A stretch of DNA of 64,000 bases from NCBI RefSeq assembly GCF_022763245.1, contig NZ_JALEGV010000041.1:816480-880479 (forward strand), read 5' to 3'. This document shows positions 51,209-60,409 of this stretch, in pieces; position 1 is the stretch's first letter; every line of letters starts with the position of its first letter. Both the position numbers and the translations under genes were made by a program. The notes beneath the pieces are model-generated. The model had not been told where the DNA came from. It did not search any database and was given only the letters and a program-made list of their open reading frames with translations. Source of the stretch: Oricola sp. Lineage in GTDB: Bacteria > Pseudomonadota > Alphaproteobacteria > Rhizobiales > Rhizobiaceae.

Positions 51209-51228
51209 ATATTATGCCGGAATGGTAT
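51209..51228. promoter_or_regulatory. Imperfect palindrome, likely LysR operator
   Basis: Halves ATATTATGCC (51209-51218) and GGAATGGTAT (51219-51228) match as inverted repeats at 7 of 10 positions. It lies 17 bases before the LysR start and about 100 bases before the rubredoxin start, in an AT-rich gap. Confidence 0.5.
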
Positions 51229-51333
51229 ATCTGATACGTCGCTATGAAGAATAGTAATGGGTTTTCGGCGTCTGTAAAGTTCAAGAAAGCAGGCGGAAAA
51301 AGGCGGGAAATGCCCCGAAGCGACGGTTCGACG

Positions 51334-51501
51334 ATGAGAATTTGGGAATGCGTGCTGTGCGGCTGGCGTTACGATGAAGCCGAGGGTGATCCCGATGGCG
51401 GGATTGCTCCGGGCACGCGCTGGGAAGACATCCCCGACGATTGGGTTTGCCCGGATTGCGGCGCCGCCAAGTCGGAATTCGATATGGTTGTGGTGGCCTG
51501 A
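51334..51501 (+). CDS. Rubredoxin
   Basis: 55 residues from ATG 51334 ([20 protein letters not shown]), the usual length; ATG 51310 is possible but too close to its purine run. The iron site is formed by ECVLCG and VCPDCG, with the classical [17 protein letters not shown] between. It carries single electrons from a reductase, encoded next, to an oxygenase or other acceptor. No alkane hydroxylase or P450 gene is present in the window. Confidence 0.93.
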   Translation: MRIWECVLCGWRYDEAEGDPDGGIAPGTRWEDIPDDWVCPDCGAAKSEFDMVVVA

Positions 51502-51503
51502 TC

Positions 51504-52670
51504 GTGTCGGCGACAGATCGAGCACCAGTCGTCATCGTTGGCGCCTCCCACGCGGGTGTTTCAGCGGCGTCGGAGTTGCGCGCCGCCGGCTACGCTGGGC
51601 CGCTTATGCTTGTCGGCGCGGAGTCGATTCTGCCATATCACAGACCGCAATTGTCGAAGGAATGCCTGGTTGGCGAGATGCGCGAGCCGGCCCCGATAAG
51701 GCCTGAAACCTTCTATTCCGATCGCGACATCGCCTTGCGCCTCGGGGTCGAGATCGATTCCATAGACCGGGCAACCGGCGAGTTGACCTGTGTCGGTGGA
51801 GAACGGATCGGCTACCGTTCTCTCATCCTCGCTACCGGCGCCCGCGCCCGCGCGCTGCCTTCGGCCATCGACGGCGCCGAAAGGGCGCACTTGCTGCGGA
51901 ATAGCGGTGACCGGAGGCGTTTCGCTCATGCGTTAAGACATGCGACTTCGCTCGTGGTTGTCGGCGGCGGGCTGATCGGCCTGGAGGTTGCCGCGACCGC
52001 ACGGGCCAGAGGCTTGGCCGTCACTGTGGTCGAGGCCGGACCTCGGCTGATGGCGCGTAGCCTGTATCCAGAAATCGCCCAGCGTGTGCTCGAGCATCAT
52101 CGCGCTGCGGGAGTTGATGTTCGGCTGAATTCCCAGGTCCATGCAATTCGTGACGACCGCGTCGAACTGTCCGACCGAAACGCTGTCGCGGCCGATGTCG
52201 TGCTCGCATCGGTCGGAAGCGCGCCGCGTGTGGCGTTGGCGAGCGACGCCGGACTTGCCTGTGACGATGGCATCGTCGTCGACGCGTTCGGCCGTACATC
52301 GGCCGGCGATATCCTCGCGCTGGGCGATTGCGCGCGATGGCCGGAAGTCGGCGGAACGAGGCGTCACGAGAGCATCGCTGCGACGGCCGCGCAGGCCAAG
52401 GCCGTAGCCGCGGGCCTGCTTGGATCGGCGGCACCCGAAATCGGGCCGCTGAAGCTATGGTCCAACCAGGGCGATCTGCGCGTTCAGATGTGCGGGCCTG
52501 TTATCGAGAGCGTCTCCACGAGGATAGAGGAAGTGGAAGGCGACGGTTGCGTTATGCGCGCCTATGCCGGCAATCGTTTGGCTGCCGTGCAGGCTCTGAA
52601 CGCCCCGTGGCCCTTCAATGCAGCAATTGGCGAGATTACGCGGGACATTGGCACATTCGCGGATGCCTGA
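51504..52670 (+). CDS. FAD-dependent rubredoxin/ferredoxin reductase
   Basis: 388 residues from GTG 51504, two bases after the rubredoxin stop. FAD motif VVIVGASHAGVSAASEL at the N-terminus, GYRSLILATGARARALP, NAD motif SLVVVGGGLIGLEVAATARA near residue 150 and the FAD-closing TSAGDILALGDCARWP. The reductase C-terminal domain follows. It passes electrons from NAD(P)H to the rubredoxin. Confidence 0.92.
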   Translation: MSATDRAPVVIVGASHAGVSAASELRAAGYAGPLMLVGAESILPYHRPQLSKECLVGEMREPAPIRPETFYSDRDIALRLGVEIDSIDRATGELTCVGGERIGYRSLILATGARARALPSAIDGAERAHLLRNSGDRRRFAHALRHATSLVVVGGGLIGLEVAATARARGLAVTVVEAGPRLMARSLYPEIAQRVLEHHRAAGVDVRLNSQVHAIRDDRVELSDRNAVAADVVLASVGSAPRVALASDAGLACDDGIVVDAFGRTSAGDILALGDCARWPEVGGTRRHESIAATAAQAKAVAAGLLGSAAPEIGPLKLWSNQGDLRVQMCGPVIESVSTRIEEVEGDGCVMRAYAGNRLAAVQALNAPWPFNAAIGEITRDIGTFADA

Positions 52671-52705
52671 CCCGTACCTGTAAAATCGAATTATCGGAGG
52701 AAGCC

Positions 52706-53455
52706 ATGCAGAGGGTGCGCTACAGCGAAAAGGAACCGGATCGCTTCAAGCGGGGGCGGGGCTGGAAGGTCAATCTCTTCGGACAGAATTCTGACGTTCC
52801 GGCAAAGGACCTCCAGGCGTTCCGCATTGACATGAGCGCGAACATGCAGCTCGACAGCCACTTCCATATCGTCGACCAGTTCCAGATCTTCATCGCCGGC
52901 AGCGGCACGATCGGACGCGACACGGCCAACATGATCACCGCTCACTATGCCGACCACCATACAGGTTATGGGCCTCTGATCGCCGGGGAGCAGGGCATGT
53001 CCTATCTCACCCTGCGATCGAAGACCGATGCGGGGCTTGTAAAGCTTTCCACGCCCAACGTGCGTGAACAGCTCAGGCCGACCAAGCGCCGCCATCGGGT
53101 TTCGTCCCAGGTCACGCTCTCTATCCCGCCGGTCCTGCAGCACTTGGAGGAGCCCGCCGTCGAAACCGTGATGGAGGAAAAGCTCGGCGACGACGGGATG
53201 ACGGTCAAGGTCTTCCGCCTCGGTGGCGGAATGACTGTTTCCGCTCCAACGACCGAGGGGACTGGCGGCTACTATATTGTCGTGATGAACGGCTCCCTTA
53301 TTCACGACGGGCATGAATTCGAACCCTGGTCGCTGATCTGGGTCAGCCACGAGGAGGCCGCGCCGGTGCTGGCGGCAGGTTCTTGCGGGCTTGAGGCGAT
53401 GGTCGCGGTGTTTCCTGCTTGGGACGACTGGATGAGCGAGCTGGGAGAAGAATGA
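52706..53455 (+). CDS. Cupin-like protein of unknown function
   Basis: 249 residues from ATG 52706 after ATCGGAGGAA. The segment LDSHFHIVDQFQIFIAGSGT resembles cupin motif 1, with HxH retained and the glutamate replaced by glutamine. A second beta-rich unit follows (FRLGGGMTVSAPTTEGTGGY, YIVVMNGSLIHDGHEFEPWS), so it may be bicupin. No exact family recognised. The stop overlaps the next start (ATGA). Confidence 0.65.
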   Translation: MQRVRYSEKEPDRFKRGRGWKVNLFGQNSDVPAKDLQAFRIDMSANMQLDSHFHIVDQFQIFIAGSGTIGRDTANMITAHYADHHTGYGPLIAGEQGMSYLTLRSKTDAGLVKLSTPNVREQLRPTKRRHRVSSQVTLSIPPVLQHLEEPAVETVMEEKLGDDGMTVKVFRLGGGMTVSAPTTEGTGGYYIVVMNGSLIHDGHEFEPWSLIWVSHEEAAPVLAAGSCGLEAMVAVFPAWDDWMSELGEE

Positions 53456-54183
53456 AGCCCGTGACCGATGAGCTGCGCCGGACCTTCGCACCGACCGAAA
53501 TCCTGCGGGCGGCCCTGAATCATGGGAACCGGGTGTTGGTTTCGCGCAATGCTTCCGGTCAGGCAGAGGGGATAACGGTCGACCTGGCGAGGATAGTGGC
53601 CGAACGACTCGAGCTTCCGCTGGAGTTCGTCCATTACGAACGGGCGATCGATGTGTCCTCCTCCGCAACGGACGGCTCGTGGGATATCTGTTTTCTTGCC
53701 GTCGATCCCGGGCGCGCGGAAGTGATCCATTTCACGGATCCATATGTCCGGATCGAGGGCAACTACCTCGCGTCTCCCCTATGCAAGATGTCGGATGCTG
53801 TAACTCTTGTGCGCGATGGAGCGAAAGTCGGCACCGTCGATGGAAGCGCCTACACGCTTCATCTGAAGCGACAGGAGGGAGCGGAAAACCTCGTTGTCTA
53901 CCGTGATATCGTTAGGGCGCTTGCGGCGATGGATTGTGGCGATGTGGAAGCGATTGCCGGCATCAGTGCGGCAATGGAGATCGAAGCTGCAACTCGGCCT
54001 GGAGCGCGCGTGCTGCAGCCGCCATTCATGGCGATCCTCCAAGCCATGGGGACGCCCAAGGCGCATACAGCAGCAGGTGCTTGGCTAACGGAATTTGTCG
54101 CAGAACTAGCGCGGTCCGGTTCAATAGGGGAAATCCTTGACAGACACGGGGTTGCCTCCGATTGTGCGGTCGTTCCGCAATGA
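53452..54183 (+). CDS. Periplasmic-binding-protein-like domain without signal peptide
   Basis: 243 residues. The fold is that of family 3 solute-binding proteins: HGNRVLVSRNASGQAEGITV, DLARIVAERLELPLEFVHYE, WDICFLAVDPGRAEVIHFTD, PYVRIEGNYLAS. The N-terminus (MKPVTDELRRTFAPTEILRA) is hydrophilic, with no signal peptide or anchor, so it should stay in the cytoplasm. It may be a sensor or a binding domain used as an enzyme. It is coupled to the cupin-like gene by ATGA. Confidence 0.75.
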   Translation: MKPVTDELRRTFAPTEILRAALNHGNRVLVSRNASGQAEGITVDLARIVAERLELPLEFVHYERAIDVSSSATDGSWDICFLAVDPGRAEVIHFTDPYVRIEGNYLASPLCKMSDAVTLVRDGAKVGTVDGSAYTLHLKRQEGAENLVVYRDIVRALAAMDCGDVEAIAGISAAMEIEAATRPGARVLQPPFMAILQAMGTPKAHTAAGAWLTEFVAELARSGSIGEILDRHGVASDCAVVPQ

Positions 54184-54758
54184 ATCCGGCGCGATTGAGG
54201 TGTGGCATCCCCAACTCTGGGGATTTATCTTGGCTTGAATTTCTGCTGTTCTGATCGTCCGCTTCGGGATAACTGCGCAGGTCATGGGAATGTCTGCTTC
54301 TGGCACGTCGTGAACTGGGACACAGGAAACCGCTTCTGCTTCAACAAGGGTACCTAATCGCCCCTGTTCTACGGCGGCATATGAAGAGTGGCCGTGTTTC
54401 CAAGGTCGCGCGCACCGCGTCAGAAGCAATGTTGCTGTAATTCCCAAACGCGGATGGAAGAGCCGGTAGGAAACGAGGGGCTGCTTTTGATACTTCGACC
54501 CCGTAGGCAGACAGTCCGCACCTGGCCACTTTTCTTGACGGTCCGAAATGCGCTCTCAATTCAGACGTTCGTCCGCGGATCGTGAGATGTCTGCTTTTGA
54601 CCCGAAGCGGAAGTTGATGCCTCCTTTTGGGCAGAATATTATGGGCCCAAGTGTCTTGGAAGTTGGTGCCACCTGTCTTCACACCGCGCTGTGTTCACGC
54701 GGGAATTGGTGCAAACCTCGCTGGCTTCGATAGCCAAGTTCTCGCGAGAAGTTCGTTC
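54184..54758. other. Gene-free stretch at the right edge of the transport block
   Basis: About 575 bases with no convincing gene. It holds repeat copy B (54536-54607). The region is compositionally mixed and reads in no frame as a known protein. The CoA-transferase gene ends here from the other strand. Confidence 0.5.
54536..54607 (+). repeat. 72-bp intergenic repeat, copy B
   Basis: Second copy of the repeat at 40541-40612, aligned without gaps, identical at both ends. The two copies flank the 40.9-54.2 kb block. Confidence 0.75.
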
Positions 54759-56006
54759 TTATCGCCGAGGTGTTTGTTGCCCGCTCTGCTGAAGCACCAC
54801 CGAGTCCTCCGTTAGGGAGCCGATTTCGCGGCTGTCGATACCGAGCACCCTAGACAAGATCTCGGTAGTCTGTTCGCCGAGTAGCGGCGGCGGGCTCGAT
54901 GCGTCCAGCGGGTGGCCGTCGAGGCGAATCGGTGTGCGCAGCACTTTTATCTCGCCGGCCGCCGGATGGCAGGTGGTGTCGATCAGGTCGCGTTCGCGGG
55001 TGTGGGCCTGTTCGAGCGCCTGGCCGACATCGAGGATCGGAGCGCTCGGTACGTCGTATTCCTGCAGCCGGGCGAGCCAGTAGTCGGTGTCGTCGCGCCG
55101 CATGCGTTCCTCGATTATGGCTTCGAGCGTGTCGCGGTTTTCCAGTCGCCGCGAATATTCGCAAAACCTCTCATCGGAGACGAGATCGGGCAGGTCGAGT
55201 GCCTTCGCGAAATTGCACCAGAACTGCTCGGTCAGGCAGGCGACGATCACATGACCGTCGCTGGTTGGATAGGCGCCATAGGGCACGATGCTCGGGTGTT
55301 TCGTTCCAACCGGTTCGGGCGCTTTGCCGGTGACGAAATAGATCTGGGCCAGATAGCCGAGCATGCCGATCAGCCCGTCCAGCATGGATATGTCGATGCG
55401 CTGGCCCTTGCCGGTCGTCTGGCGCTGGACCATTGCGGCGAGAATGCCGAAAAGGGCGTAGATGCCGCCGGCCATGTCGCCCATCGGGATGCCGAGGCGA
55501 TTGGGCGTTCCGCCGGCCTCGCGGTTGACGCTCATGATGCCGGACAGCGCCTGCGCGACAATGTCGAAGGCAGGCTTGTCGCGCAGCGGGCTGTCGTCGC
55601 CAAACCCGGTGATCGAGCAGTAGACGAGGCCGGGATTGTCTGCCGAAAGCGTCTCGTAACCGAGCCCGAGCTTGTCCATGACGCCCGGCCGGAAGTTCTC
55701 CACGACGATATCGCAGTTCTTTGCGAGATCCCTGGCGATTGCCGCGCCTTTTTCCGATTTCAGGTCGAGAGCGATGCTCAGTTTGCCGCGGTTCAGGGCG
55801 ATGAAATAGTGGCTGAACGGTCCCTTGAAGGGCGGGAAGCTTCGAGTCTCGTCGCCCTTGCCGACGGTTTCAATCTTGATCACCTCGGCGCCCAGATCGG
55901 CGAGGATCTGGGTGCAATAGGGGCCGGACAGGATCCGGGAGAAATCGAGGACGCGGAGGCCGGAAAGCGGCCCGGGCCTGCGGCCCGCGGTCTTGTCATC
56001 ATCCAT
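54759..56006 (-). CDS. CaiB/BaiF (class III) CoA-transferase family protein
   Basis: 415 residues. Family landmarks: GLRVLDFSRILSGPYCTQIL, DLGAEVIKIETVGKGDETRS, YFIALNRGKLSIALDLKSEK, VENFRPGVMDKLGLGYETL and GIPMGDMAGGIYALFGILAA, which holds the catalytic aspartate. It moves CoA between a donor thioester and a carboxylic acid. It overlaps the thioesterase gene by eight bases and lies in the leftward arm of the catabolic locus. Confidence 0.93.
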   Translation of the reverse strand: MDDDKTAGRRPGPLSGLRVLDFSRILSGPYCTQILADLGAEVIKIETVGKGDETRSFPPFKGPFSHYFIALNRGKLSIALDLKSEKGAAIARDLAKNCDIVVENFRPGVMDKLGLGYETLSADNPGLVYCSITGFGDDSPLRDKPAFDIVAQALSGIMSVNREAGGTPNRLGIPMGDMAGGIYALFGILAAMVQRQTTGKGQRIDISMLDGLIGMLGYLAQIYFVTGKAPEPVGTKHPSIVPYGAYPTSDGHVIVACLTEQFWCNFAKALDLPDLVSDERFCEYSRRLENRDTLEAIIEERMRRDDTDYWLARLQEYDVPSAPILDVGQALEQAHTRERDLIDTTCHPAAGEIKVLRTPIRLDGHPLDASSPPPLLGEQTTEILSRVLGIDSREIGSLTEDSVVLQQSGQQTPRR

Positions 56007-56430
56007 GCCGTTCCTCCCGTTGGCGCGGTTTGACTGTCTTCATGATGCAGCTTGCCCGGATCACCTCCTCGCCCGCGCGGGTTACGATGGTTTCGACGAA
56101 CAGCATCGATCCTTTTCGGGCGGTGATCCGCGCTTCGGCCTCGAGGAAATCCCCCGGCGACGCGGTGCTCATGAAACTCGTGGCCATATGAATGGTCACG
56201 ACTGGCTGGCGTTCGGACGCCTCCCAGGCGACCATCGACATGACCTGGTCGGAGAAGGCGGACAGTGTGCCGCCATGAATGACGCCGATCGCATTGGCGT
56301 GGCGCGCATCCGTGGCAAGCCCGTATATCCAGCGGTCGCCGTTGCGTCTCGCGAGCACGGGGCCGATGGCCTCCATCAGTCCGGCGCCCTTGAGCGTTTT
56401 CCATTCGGACGCGGTCGCTGTCTCGTTCAT
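55999..56430 (-). CDS. PaaI family thioesterase
   Basis: 143 residues of the hot-dog fold. The active-site segment is ANAIGVIHGGTLSAFSDQVM near residue 55, as in PaaI/YigI thioesterases, followed by WEASERQPVVTIHMATSFMS. It hydrolyses acyl-CoA esters and could release CoA from dead-end intermediates. The stop of the IclR gene overlaps its start by four bases (ATGA). Confidence 0.88.
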   Translation of the reverse strand: MNETATASEWKTLKGAGLMEAIGPVLARRNGDRWIYGLATDARHANAIGVIHGGTLSAFSDQVMSMVAWEASERQPVVTIHMATSFMSTASPGDFLEAEARITARKGSMLFVETIVTRAGEEVIRASCIMKTVKPRQREERHG

Positions 56431-57245
56431 CGCGCACTCGCCCGGTTTCCTGCGCTGGCAACGCCATCGCTGCCGATCAAGAGCGACGACACTTCGTCGC
56501 GAAGCGCAAGCATTTCGGCTGCAATCGTGTCGATGCCGATCGCATCGATCTTTTCGGAGATGCCGATCGTGACGACGCTGCGGATCATGCGGCCGGACTG
56601 GTCGAAAAAGGGCGCCGCCACGATGGTTACGCCGCCGATATAGGTTCCCTTGTCGACTGCGTATCCGCGCTGCCGCGTCTCGTCGACCTGCGCCTTCCAG
56701 TCTTCATAGGCAGGGGGGTGCTCCCAATGCAGCCGGGCGAAGCTCTTCTTCAGTTCGGCTTCCGGGATGGCGCTGAATGCCGCGAAGCACCGGCCCGTCG
56801 CGCTGATCAGCGCGGGAAAGCGGCTGCCGAGATCGACCTGGAGCCTGAACGGCAACGGTGCCTGCGAGAGCGCCACCACGACCATGTGGTCGGCGTCGCT
56901 CATCTGTGTCGCGATGCCGGTCACGCCGAAATTCATCGAAAGGTCGGTCAGCCGCCGCTCGACGATATTGGCGAAATTGTTCTTTTGGATGGCGCTTCGT
57001 GCTATCGGCAGGATGCCCACATCGATCGAATAGCGTTTCGAGACGGGATCGAATTCGACAAGGCCCTCGTCCACGAGCACGCGCAAGATGTGCAGGCAGG
57101 TGCTCGGGATCAGTTCGAGCTCGCGTGCGATCTGGTTGACGCCGACCGGCTCATTGGCCTTGCCAAGCTGCCTGAGGATGCAGATCGCGCGGGTAACCGC
57201 CGGCACCTGACGCCGCCGCATTTCCCGGTCGCCCGTTTCCGTCAT
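56427..57245 (-). CDS. IclR family transcriptional regulator
   Basis: 272 residues from ATG 57245, with GGGAGG seven bases upstream. The winged helix is clear: VTRAICILRQLGKANEPVGV, NQIARELELIPSTCLHILRV, LVDEGLVEF. The effector domain includes LISATGRCFAAFSAIP and GVTIVAAPFFDQSGRMIRSV. It is divergent from the acyl-CoA synthetase operon; three matching palindromes in the gap are its likely operators. Confidence 0.93.
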   Translation of the reverse strand: MTETGDREMRRRQVPAVTRAICILRQLGKANEPVGVNQIARELELIPSTCLHILRVLVDEGLVEFDPVSKRYSIDVGILPIARSAIQKNNFANIVERRLTDLSMNFGVTGIATQMSDADHMVVVALSQAPLPFRLQVDLGSRFPALISATGRCFAAFSAIPEAELKKSFARLHWEHPPAYEDWKAQVDETRQRGYAVDKGTYIGGVTIVAAPFFDQSGRMIRSVVTIGISEKIDAIGIDTIAAEMLALRDEVSSLLIGSDGVASAGNRASAR

Positions 57246-57600
57246 TCGTGAACCTCCCATGTTGTATATGTACAACAGCCTGCGCTGCTGGACAACAACG
57301 CTGAACGGATTATCCGCTTTCGGATTTCAATGCAACCGCGGCGTTGTTGCACATATACAAGAACTCGCGAGCGGCCCGATTTCGCTTTGTGTCCGGCTCA
57401 TTTCAGTCCTAGAGGGGGGTAAAATAATACATTAATATCAATCGTTTGCGTCTTTATTCGGCAGGGCTTTCCAAACAGGCGCGCTTGCGCCGGGGTATTT
57501 TGCTCATGTTGTATATAGACAATAAAAAAGCGTATTGACAACAAATTGCGCCGATCACTAATGTCTGCCCGACCGACGATGAGAGTGGAGGAGAACCGTC
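57246..57600. promoter_or_regulatory. Divergent control region with three IclR-type palindromes
   Basis: Three similar 16-bp sites are present: GTTGTATATGTACAAC (57261-57276, perfect), GTTGCACATATACAAG (57346-57361) and GTTGTATATAGACAAT (57508-57523). The first lies beside the IclR ribosome site, the last just upstream of the rightward promoter. The 355-base stretch contains no gene. Confidence 0.7.
57535..57562 (+). promoter_or_regulatory. Promoter-like boxes of the rightward catabolic operon
   Basis: TTGACA (57535-57540) and ACTAAT (57557-57562) with a 16-base spacer, just after the third palindrome and about 40 bases before the synthetase start. Confidence 0.45.
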
Positions 57601-59157
57601 GTGAAGCTGACCGACTACACGTCGTATGCGGATGCGCACACGCACTATTCGAAGGAGGCTCTCTGGGCGCTCTTCGACGGGACGCGCGAACGGTTCAACA
57701 TCGCCCATGAATGCATCGACCGGCATGTGGATGGCGGCAATGTCGCGCTGCGCATCGCGCATGCGGACGGTCGCGACGAGATCGTCACCTTTGCCGAGCT
57801 CGGCCGGCGCTCCTCGCAATTCGCGCATTATCTGACCGGCGGTGGCGTCGGGAAGGGCGATCGCGTCGCGGTCATGCTCGAGCCGTCTCTCGGCTATTAT
57901 TGCGCCTTGTTCGGGGCCATCAAGGCGGGCGCCGTCGCCGTGCCGATGTTCACGCTGTTCGGGCCCGAAGGCATTCGCCTGCGCGCCGAAGACTGCAAGC
58001 CGAAGCTGATGTTCACTAATGGCGAGAAGGCCGCTGATGCGCGTGAGGCCGGCAATCTGGACGTGGTGGTGGTCGACGACGCCTTTCTGGCCTCGATCGA
58101 CGATCTGCCCTCGACCTTTGAGTGGGACACCGCCGGCAACGACCTCGCGGTACTCCAATATACTTCCGGCACGACGCGGCAATTGCCGGCCGCGGTCAGG
58201 CACACCCATCGTTCGATCGTGACGCTGATGGTCGCAGCGCTCTATGCGACCGGCATCCGCCCCGGCGACCGCTTTTTCTGTCCGTCGTCGCCGGCCTGGG
58301 GGCACGGGCTATGGCACGGCACGCTGGCGCCGCTCGCGCTCGGCGTCTCGACGGGAACCTTCTCCGGCAAGTTCGATCCGGTGCGCCTTTTGAAAGCGCT
58401 GCAGGATTTCGAGATCACCAATCTCACGGCCGCGGCAACCCACTACCGGATGATGCGCAACAGCGGTCGCGCCGAGGATTTCACCTATCGCTTCGAGAAG
58501 CTGACCTTTACCGGCGAGCCGATCGACAGCGAGACCGCCGCCTATGTCGAACGGGTCTTCGGCGTGAAGGTGCGTTCCATGTACGGCACGACCGAGATCG
58601 GGGTGATCATCGCCAACTATCCCGGCGCGGACGATCTCGAAGTGCGCGACGGCGCGATGGGCAAGGCGGTGCCGGGCGTCGAGGTCGAGGTCCAGGACGC
58701 CGACGGCAGGCCCGCGAAGCCCGGCGAGATCGGCGAACTGATGGTCAGGAAGGGCGACGAGTGGTTCCCGACCAAGGATCTCGGGCGCGTCGACGAGGAC
58801 GGCTATTTCTATCATGGCGGCCGCGCCGACGATGTCATCATCTCGGCGGGCTGGACCATCGGCGCCATCGAGATCGAGGACGCGATCCTGAGGCATCCCG
58901 ACGTCGCCGAGGCGGCCGCGATCGGGGTGCCCGACGAGGTTCGCGGCCAGGTGGTCAAGGCCTATGTCGTCCTTCGCGGGGCGGAGCGTTCGGGGCTGGT
59001 CGAGGAGATCCAGGACCTCGTCCGCCAGAATCTGAGCCGCCACGAATATCCGCGGCAGGTCGAGTTCGTCGACAGCCTGCCGAAGACGCCGGCCGGAAAG
59101 GTCAATCGAAAAATCCTGCGCGACGAGGTCGCGCAAGCAATAGCCGGCGCGGCCTGA
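57601..59157 (+). CDS. AMP-binding acyl-CoA synthetase
   Basis: 518 residues from GTG 57601, with GGAGGAG upstream. The ANL-superfamily motifs are YTSGTTRQLPAAVRHTHRS (phosphate loop, of the variant without the usual lysine), RSMYGTTEIGVII, TKDLGRVDEDGYFYHGGR and the C-terminal catalytic lysine in PKTPAGKVNRKIL. It activates a carboxylic acid with ATP and CoA. It begins an operon with a hydratase, a TRAP transporter and a carboxylase. Confidence 0.93.
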   Translation: MKLTDYTSYADAHTHYSKEALWALFDGTRERFNIAHECIDRHVDGGNVALRIAHADGRDEIVTFAELGRRSSQFAHYLTGGGVGKGDRVAVMLEPSLGYYCALFGAIKAGAVAVPMFTLFGPEGIRLRAEDCKPKLMFTNGEKAADAREAGNLDVVVVDDAFLASIDDLPSTFEWDTAGNDLAVLQYTSGTTRQLPAAVRHTHRSIVTLMVAALYATGIRPGDRFFCPSSPAWGHGLWHGTLAPLALGVSTGTFSGKFDPVRLLKALQDFEITNLTAAATHYRMMRNSGRAEDFTYRFEKLTFTGEPIDSETAAYVERVFGVKVRSMYGTTEIGVIIANYPGADDLEVRDGAMGKAVPGVEVEVQDADGRPAKPGEIGELMVRKGDEWFPTKDLGRVDEDGYFYHGGRADDVIISAGWTIGAIEIEDAILRHPDVAEAAAIGVPDEVRGQVVKAYVVLRGAERSGLVEEIQDLVRQNLSRHEYPRQVEFVDSLPKTPAGKVNRKILRDEVAQAIAGAA

Positions 59158-59194
59158 CCGCCGCGCCTCGCGAGTTCCTGAACGAGAGGGTCAC

Positions 59195-60334
59195 ATGAAC
59201 GAGATCGTACACAAGCAATTTCCGAAAATCAGCGAGGAGGGCCTCGCCGATCTGCGCCAGCGCATCGGGGTGAAGATCGAAAAGACGGTCGAGCCGTGGT
59301 GCTATGAGGCGACGCGCGACAACATCCGCCATTACGCCCATGGCATCGGCGACGACAATCCGCTGTGGTGCGATCCCGACTATGCGAAGACCACGAAATT
59401 CGGCGATGTCATCGCGCTTCCGAGCTTCCTGTTTGCGACCAGCCGCATCATTTCCGGCTATGTCGGCGGGCTGCCCGGCGTGCATGCGATGTGGTCCGGC
59501 GCGGACTGGACCTGGCACAAGCCGATTGCGCGCAACACGGAGATCCGCACCGAGGCCTATCTGAAGGATCTCGTCGAGCACGACACCCGTTTCGCCGGGC
59601 GCGCGATCCAGCAGATCTATCATGTCGATTTCTTCGATGCGAGGACCGGTGACATGCTCGCCGAGGCCGACAGCTGGTGCTTCCGCACCGACCGCGACCA
59701 GGCACGCGAGAAGGGCACCAAATACAAGGAAGTGCGCGAGCGTGCGCCGCGCGTCTACACGCAGGAAGAACTGGACGCCTATTACAAATATTACGAGCAG
59801 GAGAAGATCCGCGGAGCCGACACGCTCTACTGGGAGGACGTCGCCGAGGGCGAGGACCTGCCGACCATGGTCAAGGGCCCGATGACGGTCACCGGCTTCA
59901 TTGCTTACGCGCAGGGCTGGGGCGGTCTCTATATCCGCGCCAACAAGCTGGCCTGGCAGTTGCAGCAGAAACATCCGGGCGCCGGCATCAAGAACCGTTT
60001 CGGGATTCCCGATTGCCCCGAGCGGGTGCATTGGGAAGAGGAATTCGCGCTGATGGTCGGCGCGCCTGGTGCCTATGATTACGGTCCGGAACGCTGCTCG
60101 TGGCTGACTCACCAGATCACTAACTGGATGGGCGACGACGGCTTCCTGCGCAAGGCGAAAAGCCAGGTGCGTCGTCACAATCCGGAGGGCGACGTCGTGC
60201 TCATCAATGGCCAGGTGACGCGCAAATTCGTCGAGAACGGCAAGCATCTCGTCGAGATCTCGCAGCGCGCCGTCAACCAGGACGATGAACTTTCGGCGAT
60301 CGGCACGGCCATCGTCGAACTGCCGAGCCGCTAG
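59195..60334 (+). CDS. MaoC/FAS1-like dehydratase domain protein
   Basis: 379 residues. The N-terminal half is a MaoC_dehydrat_N/FAS1-like hot-dog domain: RHYAHGIGDDNPLWCDPDY, GDVIALPSFLFATSR, MWSGADWTWHKPIARNTE. A second hot-dog domain starts near residue 205 (GADTLYWEDVAEGEDLPTMV, KGPMTVTGFIAYAQ). It should hydrate an enoyl-CoA or dehydrate a 3-hydroxyacyl-CoA. It sits between the synthetase and the TRAP genes. Confidence 0.85.
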   Translation: MNEIVHKQFPKISEEGLADLRQRIGVKIEKTVEPWCYEATRDNIRHYAHGIGDDNPLWCDPDYAKTTKFGDVIALPSFLFATSRIISGYVGGLPGVHAMWSGADWTWHKPIARNTEIRTEAYLKDLVEHDTRFAGRAIQQIYHVDFFDARTGDMLAEADSWCFRTDRDQAREKGTKYKEVRERAPRVYTQEELDAYYKYYEQEKIRGADTLYWEDVAEGEDLPTMVKGPMTVTGFIAYAQGWGGLYIRANKLAWQLQQKHPGAGIKNRFGIPDCPERVHWEEEFALMVGAPGAYDYGPERCSWLTHQITNWMGDDGFLRKAKSQVRRHNPEGDVVLINGQVTRKFVENGKHLVEISQRAVNQDDELSAIGTAIVELPSR

Positions 60335-60409
60335 GCGAATGCATTGCGGGCGTCATCAGGCGTCCGCCATGGCTTCGCTGACCCGGGAATGACTTTGGGA
60401 GGAGGTCCC

